DNA from: Betaproteobacteria bacterium
GTDB lineage: Bacteria > Pseudomonadota > Gammaproteobacteria > Burkholderiales > Rhodocyclaceae
NCBI GenBank assembly: GCA_009782565.1
Contig: WRIU01000004.1
Span: 62,001 to 126,000 of the forward strand
Length of the DNA: 64,000 bases
Direction: 5' to 3'
The notes beneath the pieces were generated by a model. The model saw nothing but the letters and a program-made list of their open reading frames with translations, ran no database searches and was not told the origin of the DNA. A program made the translations under genes and the position numbers. Positions 7,858-17,000 of the stretch are shown one piece after another; the stretch's first letter is position 1, and every line of letters starts with the position of its first letter.

Positions 7858-8898
7858 TTAATCAAACGGCTTGGGCCGCGGCGTGTTGTTTCGCGAAGGC
7901 GGCAGAATAGGTAATTGCAGCTTGGGCTGCTCGCCGGTCAGCGTCTTCAGGAAAGCAACGATCTGTGCGGTTTCTTCCGAAGTGAACTTCTTGCCGAGTT
8001 GGAGACGGCCCATGATGTCCACAGCCTCTTCCAGCGTTTTGGCCGCGCCATCGTGGAAGTAGGGATAGGTCAGTTCGACATTTCGCAAGGTCGGAACTTT
8101 GAAGAAGAAGCGCTCAGCGTCGTTTTTGGTAACGTCGGCACGACCAATGGCAGGATTATTGGTTTTGTACGGTTCAAAAAGGCCGAGTTTCTGGAATGAA
8201 CCTCCGCCGACCGCTTCACCGCTATGACAGGCGACGCAACCGCTGTTCTTGAATAATTCATAGCCTTTGAGTTCCTCAGCGGTAATGGCTTTGGAATCGC
8301 CTTTCAACCATTGGTCAAAGCGTGAATTAGGCGTAACCAGCGTTTTTTCAAATTCGGCAATCGCGTCAGTAACGAGTTGTATATCCAGTTTTTTGTCACC
8401 GTAAACCTTGGCAAATTCCGCACGATATTCCGGAATCGAGTTCAGCACGTCCAGAGCCAGATCATGCGAAAAAGCCATTTCTTTTGGATTGGCAATCGGG
8501 CCGCCAGCTTGTTCCTGAAGGTCCTTGGCACGGCCATCCCAGAACTGAACGAAGTTCAAACTGGAATTCAAAACCGTCGGCGAATTGATCGGGCCTTGCT
8601 GCCAACGATCACCAATTGAGCTTGTCAGATTATCCGACCCACCCATGCTCAAATTGTGGCAAGAGTTGCAGGAAATAAAACCCGATTTGGATAAACGGGG
8701 ATCGAAAAACAGTTTTTTGCCGAGTTCGACCTTGCCTGGATTGGTGACCTTTGCCGGGACGATCGGTTTGATCGGTTCGTCCTTGGCCGGCCCCGAGGCA
8801 TAAGCCATGCCTGTCACGCCAACAGCCAAAAAAGTGGTACCCAAAATGGCATTGCGGAAAGTACGCGAAACACGCGTTGATTTTAATACCTTTTGCAT
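7858..8898 (-). CDS. ccp: Di-heme cytochrome c peroxidase
   Basis: A 346-residue periplasmic peroxidase reducing hydrogen peroxide with electrons from cytochrome c. A signal peptide ends near AYASG (residues 32-36). Two c-type heme sites are visible: CNSCH at 77-81 (low-potential heme) and CVACH at about 220-224, with FYFHDG-like context (PYFHDGAAKTLEEAV) and a late GRLQLGKKF segment. GGGAGAG about 6 bases before the ATG at 8898 supports this start over the upstream in-frame start. It stands alone between clpB and a repeat region. Confidence 0.92.
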   Translation of the reverse strand: MQKVLKSTRVSRTFRNAILGTTFLAVGVTGMAYASGPAKDEPIKPIVPAKVTNPGKVELGKKLFFDPRLSKSGFISCNSCHNLSMGGSDNLTSSIGDRWQQGPINSPTVLNSSLNFVQFWDGRAKDLQEQAGGPIANPKEMAFSHDLALDVLNSIPEYRAEFAKVYGDKKLDIQLVTDAIAEFEKTLVTPNSRFDQWLKGDSKAITAEELKGYELFKNSGCVACHSGEAVGGGSFQKLGLFEPYKTNNPAIGRADVTKNDAERFFFKVPTLRNVELTYPYFHDGAAKTLEEAVDIMGRLQLGKKFTSEETAQIVAFLKTLTGEQPKLQLPILPPSRNNTPRPKPFD

Positions 8899-9031
8899 GA
8901 AATCTCTCCCGACGGTTGGAAATAGCGACACAGAAGTGTTGCTCGGAAAATTCTATAAAAAATTCCGTCTTACTGTCAATATAACAGCACCAACAGCCCC
9001 TTCAAAATTCCGAGTAATTTTCGCGAAAAAC

Positions 9032-11620
9032 TCACCCCTTTCCGAATATCAATTTCCCACTTTTAAATGTCACCCGAAGTATATCCTTCGCCGAAAATTG
9101 GCCTTCGAGTATCGCTTTTGCAAGCGGGTTTTCCAATTTTTCCTGGATCGCGCGCTTCAACGGGCGCGCGCCAAAAACTGGATCGAACCCTGCCCTGGCA
9201 AGTTCCATCAGCGCCGCCTCTTCAACTTCGAGCCGCATATCGAGCCGCGCTAAACGTTGTTCCAGATATTGCAGTTGAATTCTGGCAATCCCGGCAATAT
9301 GCGCTTCGTCGAGGGCGTGAAAAACGACGACTTCGTCGATGCGGTTGATGAACTCAGGCCGGAAGGACGTTTTCACTTCCGCCATGACCGCGAGCTTGAT
9401 GAGGCCGTAATCGTCGCCCGCCATTTGCTGGATCATCTGGCTGCCGAGGTTGGAAGTCATGACGATCACGGTGTTTTTGAAGTCCACTGTGCGCCCCTGC
9501 CCGTCGGTCATCCGTCCATCGTCGAGGACTTGCAACAGGACGTTGAAAACGTCGGGATGCGCTTTTTCCACTTCGTCGAACAGGATCACACTGTAGGGCT
9601 TGCGCCGTACCTGTTCGGTCAGATAACCGCCTTCCTCATAGCCGACGTAGCCCGGAGGCGCGCCGATCAAGCGGGCAACGGAGTGTTTTTCCATGAATTC
9701 GCTCATGTCGACGCGAATCAGGTGTTCGCCGGAATCGAAAAGGAAATTCGCCAGCGCCTTGCAGAGTTCCGTCTTGCCTACGCCGGTGGGGCCGAGGAAC
9801 AGGAAGGAACCGTAGGGGCGGTTTTCGTCGGAAAGCCCGGCGCGTGAGCGGCGAATGGCGTCCGAGACGAGCCGCACGGCTTCGTCCTGCCCGACGACAC
9901 GCTCGTGCAGGCGCTCTTCCATCCTGAGCAATTTCTCCCGCTCGCCCTGCATCATCTTGGAAACCGGGATACCAGTGGCGCGGCTGACGACTTCGGCAAT
10001 TTCTTCCGCGCCCACCTGGGTACGCAACAGCCGGTTCTGTTTCGACTCCTCCCCTGCTTCGTCCGCCTTCTCGACCGCTTTCAGTTGCTCTTCGAGTTTG
10101 GGCAGTTCGCCATATTGCAGTTCAGCCAGTTTGTCGAATTGGCCCTTGCGCTGAAATTCGGCCATACGCACCCTGAGATGCTCGATTTCCTCCTTGATGT
10201 GCCGCGCGCCGTGCAAGTGGGCTTTTTCCGCTTTCCAGACTTCTTCGAGGTCGGAATATTCCTTTTCCAGCCGGGCAATTTCCGTTTCGATCAGGGAAAA
10301 GCGTTTTTGCGAGGCCTCGTCTTTTTCTTTCCTGACCGCCTCGCGCTCGATCTTGAGCTGAATCAAGCGGCGGTCGAGCTTGTCCATGACTTCGGGTTTG
10401 GAATCAATCTCCATCTTGATCCGCGCCGCCGCTTCGTCGATGAGGTCGATGGCCTTGTCAGGCAGGAAGCGGTCGGTGATGTAGCGGTTCGAGAGTTCAG
10501 AAGCCGCAACGATGGCCGGGTCGGTAATTTCCACCCCATGATGGATTTCGTATTTCTCCTGCAAACCGCGCAGGATGGCGATAGTCGCCTCCACCGTTGG
10601 CTCTTCGATCAGCACTTTCTGGAAACGGCGTTCCAGCGCCGCGTCCTTTTCGATGTACTTGCGATACTCGTCCAGCGTCGTCGCACCGATGCAGTGCAGA
10701 TCGCCCCGTGCCAGCGCCGGTTTGAGCATGTTTCCGGCGTCGATAGCGCCTTCGGCCTTGCCCGCGCCAACCATCGTGTGCAATTCGTCAATAAAGAGGA
10801 CGATGCGCCCTTCTTCGCGGGCAATTTCTTTCAACACCGCCTTGAGCCGTTCTTCAAACTCGCCCCGGTACTTGGCCCCGGCAAGCAGCGCCGCCATGTC
10901 GAGCGCAAGCACCCGTTTGCCCTTGAGCGTTTCGGGGACTTCCTCGTTGATGATGCGCTGCGCCAGCCCTTCGACGATGGCCGTCTTGCCGACGCCAGGC
11001 TCGCCGATCAGCACGGGGTTGTTCTTGGAGCGCCGCTGGAGAATCTGAATGGCACGGCGGATCTCATCGTCGCGGCCAATCACGGGGTCGAGCTTGCCCG
11101 CGCGCGCGCGTTCGGTGAGGTCCATGCAGTATTTCGACAGCGCCTCGCGTTGCCCTTCGCCTTCCTGGTTGTCGACCGCCGCGCCGCCGCGCACGGCGTC
11201 GATGGCCGCCTCCAGCGCCTTGCGGTTCAGGCCGTGCTCGCGCAAAAGCCGCCCGGTTTCGCTTTTGTCTTCGACGAGCGCAAGCAGAAACATTTCACTG
11301 GCGATGAACTGGTCGCCGCGCTTTTGCGCTTCGCGGTCGGTGAGATTGAGCAGGCTGCCGAGGTCGCGCCCCACGGTCACATTGCCGCCGTGCCCTTCGA
11401 CTTTCGGCAGGTTTTCGAGCACGCGGGCAAGCGCCGCCCTCAAGGGCTGCACGTTGACGCCCGCTCGCTGCAACAGCGAGACCGTGCTGCCGTCTTCCTG
11501 TCCGAGCAGCGCCAGCAGCAGATGCTGAGGTTCGATGAACTGCTGGTCATTTCCAACCGCCAGGCTTTGCGCGTCGGCAAGCGCCTGTTGGAACCGAGTG
11601 GTGAGTTTGTCGAGCCGCAT
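9032..11620 (-). CDS. clpB: ATP-dependent disaggregase chaperone ClpB
   Basis: An 862-residue Hsp100 hexameric disaggregase that works with DnaK to rescue aggregated proteins. It has the N-terminal Clp repeat domain (1-145), first AAA+ with Walker A GEPGVGKT at about 206, the long coiled-coil middle domain (about 400-525, rich in Glu/Lys/Arg) and second AAA+ with GPTGVGKT at about 606. Length matches the family (857-865). The start at 11620 ([10 protein letters not shown]) is the family start; the extra upstream codons are not conserved. No sigma-32 promoter was recognised in the 225-base intergenic region. Confidence 0.97.
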   Translation of the reverse strand: MRLDKLTTRFQQALADAQSLAVGNDQQFIEPQHLLLALLGQEDGSTVSLLQRAGVNVQPLRAALARVLENLPKVEGHGGNVTVGRDLGSLLNLTDREAQKRGDQFIASEMFLLALVEDKSETGRLLREHGLNRKALEAAIDAVRGGAAVDNQEGEGQREALSKYCMDLTERARAGKLDPVIGRDDEIRRAIQILQRRSKNNPVLIGEPGVGKTAIVEGLAQRIINEEVPETLKGKRVLALDMAALLAGAKYRGEFEERLKAVLKEIAREEGRIVLFIDELHTMVGAGKAEGAIDAGNMLKPALARGDLHCIGATTLDEYRKYIEKDAALERRFQKVLIEEPTVEATIAILRGLQEKYEIHHGVEITDPAIVAASELSNRYITDRFLPDKAIDLIDEAAARIKMEIDSKPEVMDKLDRRLIQLKIEREAVRKEKDEASQKRFSLIETEIARLEKEYSDLEEVWKAEKAHLHGARHIKEEIEHLRVRMAEFQRKGQFDKLAELQYGELPKLEEQLKAVEKADEAGEESKQNRLLRTQVGAEEIAEVVSRATGIPVSKMMQGEREKLLRMEERLHERVVGQDEAVRLVSDAIRRSRAGLSDENRPYGSFLFLGPTGVGKTELCKALANFLFDSGEHLIRVDMSEFMEKHSVARLIGAPPGYVGYEEGGYLTEQVRRKPYSVILFDEVEKAHPDVFNVLLQVLDDGRMTDGQGRTVDFKNTVIVMTSNLGSQMIQQMAGDDYGLIKLAVMAEVKTSFRPEFINRIDEVVVFHALDEAHIAGIARIQLQYLEQRLARLDMRLEVEEAALMELARAGFDPVFGARPLKRAIQEKLENPLAKAILEGQFSAKDILRVTFKSGKLIFGKG

Positions 11621-11845
11621 GATGAAAAATCCCGTGTAAAAGCCGGTAAGTGCCGGTCTGGTCAATGCCCAATACACAGACTATGTGGGGCACAAACCGT
11701 CCAGCTTCAAGAGGGAAGCTTCCGCGTGACAGATTACCTGCCGTCAACACGCCCAACCCGTCTGCCGGTGTGACATAGGTCGTTCCTCCCCAACCCCGTA
11801 TCAAACAGAATCGCCAGAAGGAGACCTATTGCAGATACAGGGGCC

Positions 11846-12364
11846 ATGATCAACATCAATACGCTCGATACTGCCGGAACGCGCGCTCGTCAGACGGGAG
11901 TCAGCCTGATCGAAGTGCTCGTTTCCGTGTTCGTGCTCGCCTTTGGCATCCTCGGTATCGCCGTCATGCAGGCCGGGGCGCTACGCAACAACCAAGGCGC
12001 GTTCGAGCAGAGCGCCGCTGTTTTCCTCACGCATTCCATTCTCGACGCCATGCGCGCCAGCATGCAGCCCGACCCGGACAATCCCGGCCAATGGCTCGCG
12101 CGCCAAAGCTACGCGACGAGCGATTTCATCTGCCAGGACAGCCAGATTCCCGGCTCCGACGAATTAGTCAAAAATGACCTCACACGCTGGCTCAGAAATA
12201 TCCGGGATAACCTGAACGGCGGCGTGACCGATGACAACGCCTGCGGCAAGGTCGAGTGCGATTCAACTGACCACAATCTCTGCACAGCATCGGTTCGGTG
12301 GAACAACAGCCGTTCCCTGGGCGGCATTGATGAGCAGGTCGTCGACACACGGAGCCGTCTATGA
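11846..12364 (+). CDS. pilV: Type IV pilus minor pilin PilV
   Basis: A 172-residue class III-signal prepilin: leader of 18 residues ending QTG, then VSLIEVLVSVFVLAFGILGI with the conserved Glu at +5. Residue +1 is Val rather than the usual Phe. The C-terminal domain has several cysteines (FICQD, DNACGK, LCTAS) likely forming disulfides. It primes type IV pilus assembly with PilW and PilX in the inner membrane and pilus tip. Its stop overlaps the pilW start (ATGA). Confidence 0.88.
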   Translation: MININTLDTAGTRARQTGVSLIEVLVSVFVLAFGILGIAVMQAGALRNNQGAFEQSAAVFLTHSILDAMRASMQPDPDNPGQWLARQSYATSDFICQDSQIPGSDELVKNDLTRWLRNIRDNLNGGVTDDNACGKVECDSTDHNLCTASVRWNNSRSLGGIDEQVVDTRSRL

Positions 12365-13281
12365 CCCGCCTTCCCGTGTGCCCTGCCCCTTCCATCCAGC
12401 GCGGCCTGACTCTCATCGAGTTGATGATTGCCATGCTGCTTGGGCTGATCGTCGTCGGTGGCGTCCTGGGGATTTTCGTTGCCAACAGCGAAACCCACCG
12501 CCGCACGGACGACCTCGCCCGCATCCAGGAAAATGCCAGGGTTTCCGTGCAGTTAATAGGCCACTCGATGCGCGAAGCGGGCGGCAATCCCTGCGGAATT
12601 CCACCAGGAATCCCCATTAACAACACAACCGGCAATAACTGGTGGTCAGGCGAAAGCGATTTTGCATCCTCCTTCATTGGCTACGCAGGCGGCAGCGGTT
12701 TCCCCGCCCACGGCAGCGTGGCGATGGCCAGCGGCAGTGATGCGCTCATCACCATTTCTGGAAACGTTCTTGTCAAAACTGTCACTGCCGACAATCTCAG
12801 CTCCGGAAGAATGACCGTCCACTCGACCACAGGGCTCAGTACGGGCGACATCCTGTTTGCCTGTAGCATGAGCAAGGGACGCGGCGTCGTTTTCAAGGCA
12901 GGGACGATAGGCTCAGGGACAGTTGACCGCACGGCTCCTTTCTCACCTCCTTTCGACGTAGAAATGACCACCCTGGGCAAAATCAACGCCGAAGGCTGGT
13001 TCGTCGGCCAGAACACACGGGGGGGCACCTCCCTGTTCCGCGCGTTCATCGGAGACGGCGGCCAGCCCGAAGAAATTGCCCCTGACGTTTCCGCCATGCG
13101 TATCACCTATCTGTTACCGAGCGCGAACGAATACGTGGCCGCCAATCTGGTCGGCAATGGTAATTGGCCAAGCGTCATCGCCGCCTACATCGAACTCGAC
13201 ATCACCAGAAACGCTGGCAACGGGACAATCATCCAACGCACGGTCGGGCTAACCGTCAACCTCCGTAACAGGCTCAATTAA
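12361..13281 (+). CDS. pilW: Type IV pilus minor pilin PilW
   Basis: A 306-residue prepilin with leader MTRLPVCPAPSIQRG, processing before LTLIELMIAMLLGLIVVGGV, and Glu at +5. The globular part includes the PilW-type segments NSETHRRTDDLARIQENARV and ALITISGN. Overlaps pilV by four bases, indicating translational coupling. PilW is a minor pilin of the priming complex, placed with PilV and PilX. Confidence 0.88.
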   Translation: MTRLPVCPAPSIQRGLTLIELMIAMLLGLIVVGGVLGIFVANSETHRRTDDLARIQENARVSVQLIGHSMREAGGNPCGIPPGIPINNTTGNNWWSGESDFASSFIGYAGGSGFPAHGSVAMASGSDALITISGNVLVKTVTADNLSSGRMTVHSTTGLSTGDILFACSMSKGRGVVFKAGTIGSGTVDRTAPFSPPFDVEMTTLGKINAEGWFVGQNTRGGTSLFRAFIGDGGQPEEIAPDVSAMRITYLLPSANEYVAANLVGNGNWPSVIAAYIELDITRNAGNGTIIQRTVGLTVNLRNRLN

Positions 13282-13297
13282 ACACAAGCAACCCACC

Positions 13298-13873
13298 ATG
13301 ACCTGCCCTGCCACCCCTCTTCCCGTTTTTCGGCCACAGCGCGGCGCGGCGCTGATCATTGCCATGATCCTATTGCTGGTCATGTCGCTGCTGGCCGTCG
13401 CCTCATTGCGCGGGACGCTCATGCAGGAGCGTATGAGCGCCAACACCCATGACCGCGACCTAGCTTTCCAGTCGGCGGAAGCCGGTCTCAGGATGGGCGA
13501 GCAACAAGCGGAAAACTGGGTTCGGAACGGAGCAACCCCCGACTGGCCAAGCTGTCTGAACTCGAACGCAGGAGGGCTTTACAAAAACATCAACGAATGC
13601 GAACAGCCACTCTGGGAAGGCCCCGCGCCGGGCAGCAGCGGCACGTTCTGGCACGACGCGAACAGCGATACAGATATTTCTTTCAACAGCGCGGGGCTAT
13701 CGCTCGCCCCCTTCTACATCGTCGAACTCATCTCCAATCAAGCCCCCTGCAATATCGACGAGCCGGACAAAAATCCGACGATCAAATGTAGGCGCTTCCG
13801 GGTCACGGCCAGCAGCCGAAGCACCGATGGCCGCGCGCAGGTCGTCCTTCAATCCATCTACGCCACTCAATAA
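13298..13873 (+). CDS. pilX: Type IV pilus minor pilin PilX
   Basis: A 191-residue protein with a prepilin-like leader ending PQRG, then AALIIAMILLLVMSLLAVAS. Glu+5 is absent, as is common in PilX_N proteins. The segment DLAFQSAEAGLRMGEQ is the family hallmark. It ends 7 bases before the convergent panC stop, so no pilY1 or pilE follows as in longer pil operons. Confidence 0.85.
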   Translation: MTCPATPLPVFRPQRGAALIIAMILLLVMSLLAVASLRGTLMQERMSANTHDRDLAFQSAEAGLRMGEQQAENWVRNGATPDWPSCLNSNAGGLYKNINECEQPLWEGPAPGSSGTFWHDANSDTDISFNSAGLSLAPFYIVELISNQAPCNIDEPDKNPTIKCRRFRVTASSRSTDGRAQVVLQSIYATQ

Positions 13874-13880
13874 GAGAGGA

Positions 13881-14714
13881 TCAAATCTCGATGTTGTCGA
13901 TCAGCCGGGTCGTTCCCAGGCGGGCGGCAGCGAGCACGACCAACGGCTCCCCCGTCTCCCTAGGCACTTGCAGGTCGGCGCGGCGGCGCACAGTCAGGTA
14001 GTCCGGTTTCCAGCCGTGCCGTTCCAGTTCGGCGAGCGCGGCGGCGCACGGGCGGGTGAAGTCGCGCTCGCCATTACGCACGGCCTCGGCGACGACGGAA
14101 AGTTGCTGGTACAGGCGCGGAGCCTCGGCGCGCTCGGTTGCCAAAAGGTAGCCATTTCGCGAAGACAATGCCAATCCGTCGGCGGCGCGAACCGTGTCCA
14201 GGGCAAGAACCTCGATGGGCAGAGCCAGTTCGCTCGCCATGTTTTTCAACACGATGAACTGCTGGTAATCCTTTTTGCCGAACAGAGCCACGTCAGGCTG
14301 GACGATGTTGAAGAGCTTGAGCACGACGGTCGCCACCCCCCGGAAATGACCGGGACGGAAAGCGCCTTCGAGGATGGAGGCTTGTTCCGGGTCTGGGGTG
14401 ACGTGGTAGCGTTGCGGCTGTGGGTACATCTCCGCTTCATCCGGCGCGAACAGATGACCGACCCCGGCAGCGGCGAGCTTTTCACAATCGGCCTCAAAGG
14501 TGCGCGGATATTTATCGAAATCTTCGCCTTGACCGAATTGCAGGCGGTTGACGAAGATGCTGGCAATGACGGTATCGACATTGGCATGTTTGCGAGCCGC
14601 GTACACGAGACAGATATGCCCATCGTGCAGATTACCCATCGTAGGGACGAACGCGACCCGCCCGGCCTGGGCGCGCGCAGCGCGCACGGCAGCGATAGAT
14701 GTATGAATTTGCAT
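13881..14714 (-). CDS. panC: Pantothenate synthetase
   Basis: A 277-residue enzyme that joins pantoate and beta-alanine with ATP to give pantothenate. Motifs: [16 protein letters not shown] (the HxGH nucleotide site, here LHDGHICL), [44 protein letters not shown] and the KMSKS-like SSRNGYL. The start at 14714 ([10 protein letters not shown]) matches the family; 48 further upstream codons overlap panB and are not conserved. Lies 7 bases after panB in the same direction, forming a pantothenate operon. Confidence 0.96.
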   Translation of the reverse strand: MQIHTSIAAVRAARAQAGRVAFVPTMGNLHDGHICLVYAARKHANVDTVIASIFVNRLQFGQGEDFDKYPRTFEADCEKLAAAGVGHLFAPDEAEMYPQPQRYHVTPDPEQASILEGAFRPGHFRGVATVVLKLFNIVQPDVALFGKKDYQQFIVLKNMASELALPIEVLALDTVRAADGLALSSRNGYLLATERAEAPRLYQQLSVVAEAVRNGERDFTRPCAAALAELERHGWKPDYLTVRRRADLQVPRETGEPLVVLAAARLGTTRLIDNIEI

Positions 14715-14721
14715 GCTTTGC

Positions 14722-15537
14722 TCAGTAACAATGTTCCGGCGCGGGAAAACTGCCATCCCTGACCGAAGCGACGTAAGCCGAGACGGCTTCGTCGATGGCT
14801 GTGGCTTCCTGCATGAAGTTACGCACGAAACGCGCCGTCTTGCCGGGAAAAACGCCAAGCATATCGTGCATCACCAATACCTGCCCGTCGCACTCCGTCC
14901 CCGCGCCGATGCCGATGGTCGCCATCGTCGTCATCGCGTCGGTGATTTCCCCGGCCAGCGCGGCAGGAATCATTTCCATCACGAGCAAAGCCGCGCCCGC
15001 CTGTTCCAGCGCCAGCGCGTCCGCCTTGAGGCGGGTTGCCCCGGCATCATTGCGCCCCTGTACGCGATACCCGCCCAACTGGTGTACCGACTGCGGGGTC
15101 AGGCCAATGTGGGCGCAGACCGGCACGCCGCGCTCGACCAGGAAACGCACGGTCTCGGCCATGACCTCGCCGCCTTCGAGCTTCACCATCTGCGCGCCCG
15201 CAGCCATCAGGCGGACGGCGCTCCGCATGGCCTGCGTGGGGCTTTCCTGATAGCTGCCAAAGGGCAAATCACTCAGGATGAAAGCGTGTTTCGCGCCCCG
15301 GCACACGCATTCGGTGTGATAGACCATGTGATCCAGCGTAACGGGCAAGGTGCTCCTTTGCCCCTGGATGGTGTTACCAAGCGAATCCCCAACCAGAATG
15401 GCATCCACGCCGCAACGGTCAAACAGCGCGGCGAAGCTGGCGTCGTAACAGGTCAACATGGCAATTTTGCGGCCTTCGGCGCGCATATTGCCCAGTTCGA
15501 CAACGGTGACAGGCTTTGCGTCCTGGAGGTAAGTCAT
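14722..15537 (-). CDS. panB: 3-methyl-2-oxobutanoate hydroxymethyltransferase
   Basis: A 271-residue enzyme making ketopantoate from alpha-ketoisovalerate and methylene-tetrahydrofolate. Diagnostic segments: [29 protein letters not shown] with metal-binding Asp, [26 protein letters not shown] and [14 protein letters not shown] lies about 8 bases before the ATG at 15537, which is favoured over the in-frame codons upstream. First gene of panB-panC. Confidence 0.96.
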   Translation of the reverse strand: MTYLQDAKPVTVVELGNMRAEGRKIAMLTCYDASFAALFDRCGVDAILVGDSLGNTIQGQRSTLPVTLDHMVYHTECVCRGAKHAFILSDLPFGSYQESPTQAMRSAVRLMAAGAQMVKLEGGEVMAETVRFLVERGVPVCAHIGLTPQSVHQLGGYRVQGRNDAGATRLKADALALEQAGAALLVMEMIPAALAGEITDAMTTMATIGIGAGTECDGQVLVMHDMLGVFPGKTARFVRNFMQEATAIDEAVSAYVASVRDGSFPAPEHCY

Positions 15538-15690
15538 GGCGTACTCCCTTTTGGTACGGGCAGTGTCAATCAAAGCGGGGCGACGCGCAAGCGTAGCCGA
15601 AACCTTCCGTCAATCCTATCCGCCAAAATTGCCGCGAGCTTTTAATTTGCCCGGATTTGCAGGCTGGCTCAACACAGTTCGTAGACCACG

Positions 15691-15719
15691 TTGACATGAT
15701 CCCATGTTGGGACTATTGT
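15691..15719 (+). promoter_or_regulatory. Strong sigma-70-like promoter with embedded operator-like repeat (higBA)
   Basis: A perfect -35 TTGACA (15691-15696), 17-base spacer and -10 TATTGT (15714-15719). The spacer holds the inverted repeat TCCCA-TGT-TGGGA, a plausible HigA operator. Only 7 bases separate the -10 from the higB ATG, so transcription would begin at or beside the A of the start codon, predicting a leaderless mRNA; no Shine-Dalgarno is present. Confidence 0.6.
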
Positions 15720-15726
15720 CTGTGTT

Positions 15727-16032
15727 ATGAAACTGGTGGCTGTCAAGATTCTCCGAGATTTCTGGAACGCGCACCCTGACGCAGAACAGCCCTTAAAAGC
15801 GTGGGTTGATGAAGTCAAAAAAGCGTCCTGGTCGCAGCCCGCAGACATCAAGATCAAGTACAGAAGCGCCAGCATCCTGAAGAACCGGCGTGTTGTCTTC
15901 AATATCAAAGGCAATGATTACCGGCTGGTCATTGCTGTGGCTTATGGTTTTCAGGCGGTGTACGTGAAATTCATCGGGACGCATGCCGAATATGATGGCA
16001 TAGACGCACAAATTCATGAAATGGAGGCATGA
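15727..16032 (+). CDS. higB: HigB-family type II toxin (mRNA interferase)
   Basis: A 101-residue RelE/HigB-type toxin expected to cut mRNA, often on the ribosome. Family landmarks: FWNAHPDAEQPLKAWVDEVK, the ADIKIKYRSASILKNRRVVF stretch, FNIKGNDYRLV and FIGTHAEYDGID at the end. The conserved N-terminus begins within a few residues of this ATG, supporting the start even though there is no ribosome-binding site. Toxin precedes antitoxin, the typical order for HigBA. Its stop overlaps the higA start. Confidence 0.88.
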   Translation: MKLVAVKILRDFWNAHPDAEQPLKAWVDEVKKASWSQPADIKIKYRSASILKNRRVVFNIKGNDYRLVIAVAYGFQAVYVKFIGTHAEYDGIDAQIHEMEA

Positions 16033-16397
16033 ACATGGATATCAAACCCATCCGCTGTGAGCAGGACTACCGCGAAGCTTTACGCGAAGTCTCACGCTTC
16101 TTCAACGACGAACCGAAGCCTGAAACGCCGGATGGTGATCGTTTTGAAATCCTGTTGACCATCGTCGAAGCATGGGAAGCGCGGCACTATCCCATCGGGC
16201 ATCCAGACCCTGTGGAAGCCATTAAATTCCGCATGGAGCAAGGCGGCTTGACGGCAAAAGACATTGCTCCGGCCATCGGAAAAACCAGCCGCGTCTACGA
16301 AATCCTGAACCGCAAACGGCGGCTGACGCTTGCCATGATCCAGAAACTGCATACCCTCTTTGGCATCCCGGCGGAAAGTCTGATTCAGCCACAGTAA
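16029..16397 (+). CDS. higA: HigA-family antitoxin with XRE helix-turn-helix
   Basis: A 122-residue antitoxin. The C-terminal half carries an XRE-type helix-turn-helix: FRMEQGGLTAKDIAPAIGKT, SRVYEILNRKRRLTLAMIQK and LHTLFGIPAESLI. The N-terminal half (about 1-65) has the REVSRFFNDEPKPETPDGDR pattern of this subfamily. It overlaps higB by four bases (ATGA); a second in-frame ATG follows two codons later. Predicted to neutralise HigB and repress the promoter at 15691 through the TCCCA/TGGGA repeat. Confidence 0.88.
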   Translation: MNMDIKPIRCEQDYREALREVSRFFNDEPKPETPDGDRFEILLTIVEAWEARHYPIGHPDPVEAIKFRMEQGGLTAKDIAPAIGKTSRVYEILNRKRRLTLAMIQKLHTLFGIPAESLIQPQ

Positions 16398-16416
16398 TTG
16401 TCCAAGGAGAATAACC

Positions 16417-16644
16417 GTGAAATCAGTCGGCCATCGCATCGAACCACCGCTCGCCGCTCATGCAAGTGGTGAGCTTCTTGCCGAAGGCGCCCGTTTCAAC
16501 GAGGTCATCGCACGCCTTGCCCGTGCCGGGTATATGCCAAAAGGAGTTTATCGGTATAAATCACAGGAAGAAGCAAACCAGCATGAGCAGGATTGTCTCG
16601 TCCGTGCCATTGCCCGCCTGGCTTTGGAGCGCAGACATGGATGA
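16417..16644 (+). CDS. Small protein linked to the nucleotidyltransferase remnant
   Basis: A 75-residue charged protein (MKSVGHRIEPPLAAHASGEL at the start, then ARFNEVIARLARAGYMPKGV, ending LALERRHG). No signal or membrane segment. AAGGAGAATAACC lies just before the ATG, a good ribosome-binding site. Its last 8 bases overlap the start of the truncated nucleotidyltransferase, so the two formed a coupled pair. I recognise the pairing as one seen with small nucleotidyltransferase-fold proteins, but cannot assign a function. Confidence 0.55.
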   Translation: MKSVGHRIEPPLAAHASGELLAEGARFNEVIARLARAGYMPKGVYRYKSQEEANQHEQDCLVRAIARLALERRHG

Positions 16645-16825
16645 ATACAGCCGTGCGGCCACGCTCAACGACCTGAAGCTCTTGCTGCAAAGTTTGAATG
16701 AGCACGGCATCGAATACCTGTTGATCGGCGGGTATGCGCTGGCAGCGCACGGTTATCACCGCGCAACGGGTAATTGGCGGGTTTCGCCTTCGGCTCTACC
16801 CACCCTACGGGCTGCAGGGCAGTGA
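16637..16825 (+). pseudogene. Truncated nucleotidyltransferase-fold protein
   Basis: Begins MDEYSRAATLNDLKLLLQSL and reaches LLIGGYALAAHGYHRAT, the start of the nucleotidyltransferase fold. The intact family would continue with the catalytic DxD strand (TTDIDLLV-like) and about 100 more residues. Here the frame runs instead into a palindromic repeat (GGCGGGTTTCGCC...) and stops at 16825, just short of the tRNA-Ser gene. The catalytic aspartates are gone, so this is a remnant, not a working enzyme. Confidence 0.7.
16776..16804. repeat. Palindromic repeat that truncates the nucleotidyltransferase
   Basis: Arms GGCGGGTTTCGCC and GGCTCTACCCACC flank a TTC loop; core pairing is GCC-TTC-GGC with outer GGGT/ACCC. 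GGTGGGT...ACCCACC palindromes of this kind are widespread interspersed repeats in proteobacteria. Its left edge marks where the protein-coding similarity ends. Confidence 0.5.
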
Positions 16826-16829
16826 TACT

Positions 16830-16917
16830 TGGCGGAGGCGGTGAGATTCGAACTCACGAACGGTTGCCCGTTGCCGGTTTTCAAGACCGGTGCAATCGAC
16901 CACTCTGCCACACCTCC
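16830..16917 (-). tRNA. tRNA-Ser (anticodon UGA)
   Basis: Read on the minus strand it begins GGAGGTGTGGCAGAGTGGTC and ends in GCCTCCGCCA. The acceptor arms GGAGGTG/CGCCTCC pair with one wobble, and CCA is encoded. The anticodon stem CCGGT/ACCGG encloses the loop CTTGAAA, giving anticodon UGA. A long variable arm and the T-arm GTTCGAAT are present, as expected for serine tRNA. The remnant of a mobile-looking patch (higBA and the nucleotidyltransferase) ends just beyond its 3' end, which is a common integration position. Confidence 0.95.
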
Positions 16918-17000
16918 TCTGAAGCCTCGCAAACCCGCGTAACGCTGCCGGGTCTGCGAGGGCGCGATGGTGACACGGACGTTGGATGCCCGCAAGCCGG

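Noticed and set aside
9905-11773. Long plus-strand open frame (about 620 codons) opposite clpB
   Set aside because: It is a composition shadow of clpB: Phe/Leu/Arg-rich with no known family, and the clpB protein on the other strand is unmistakable.
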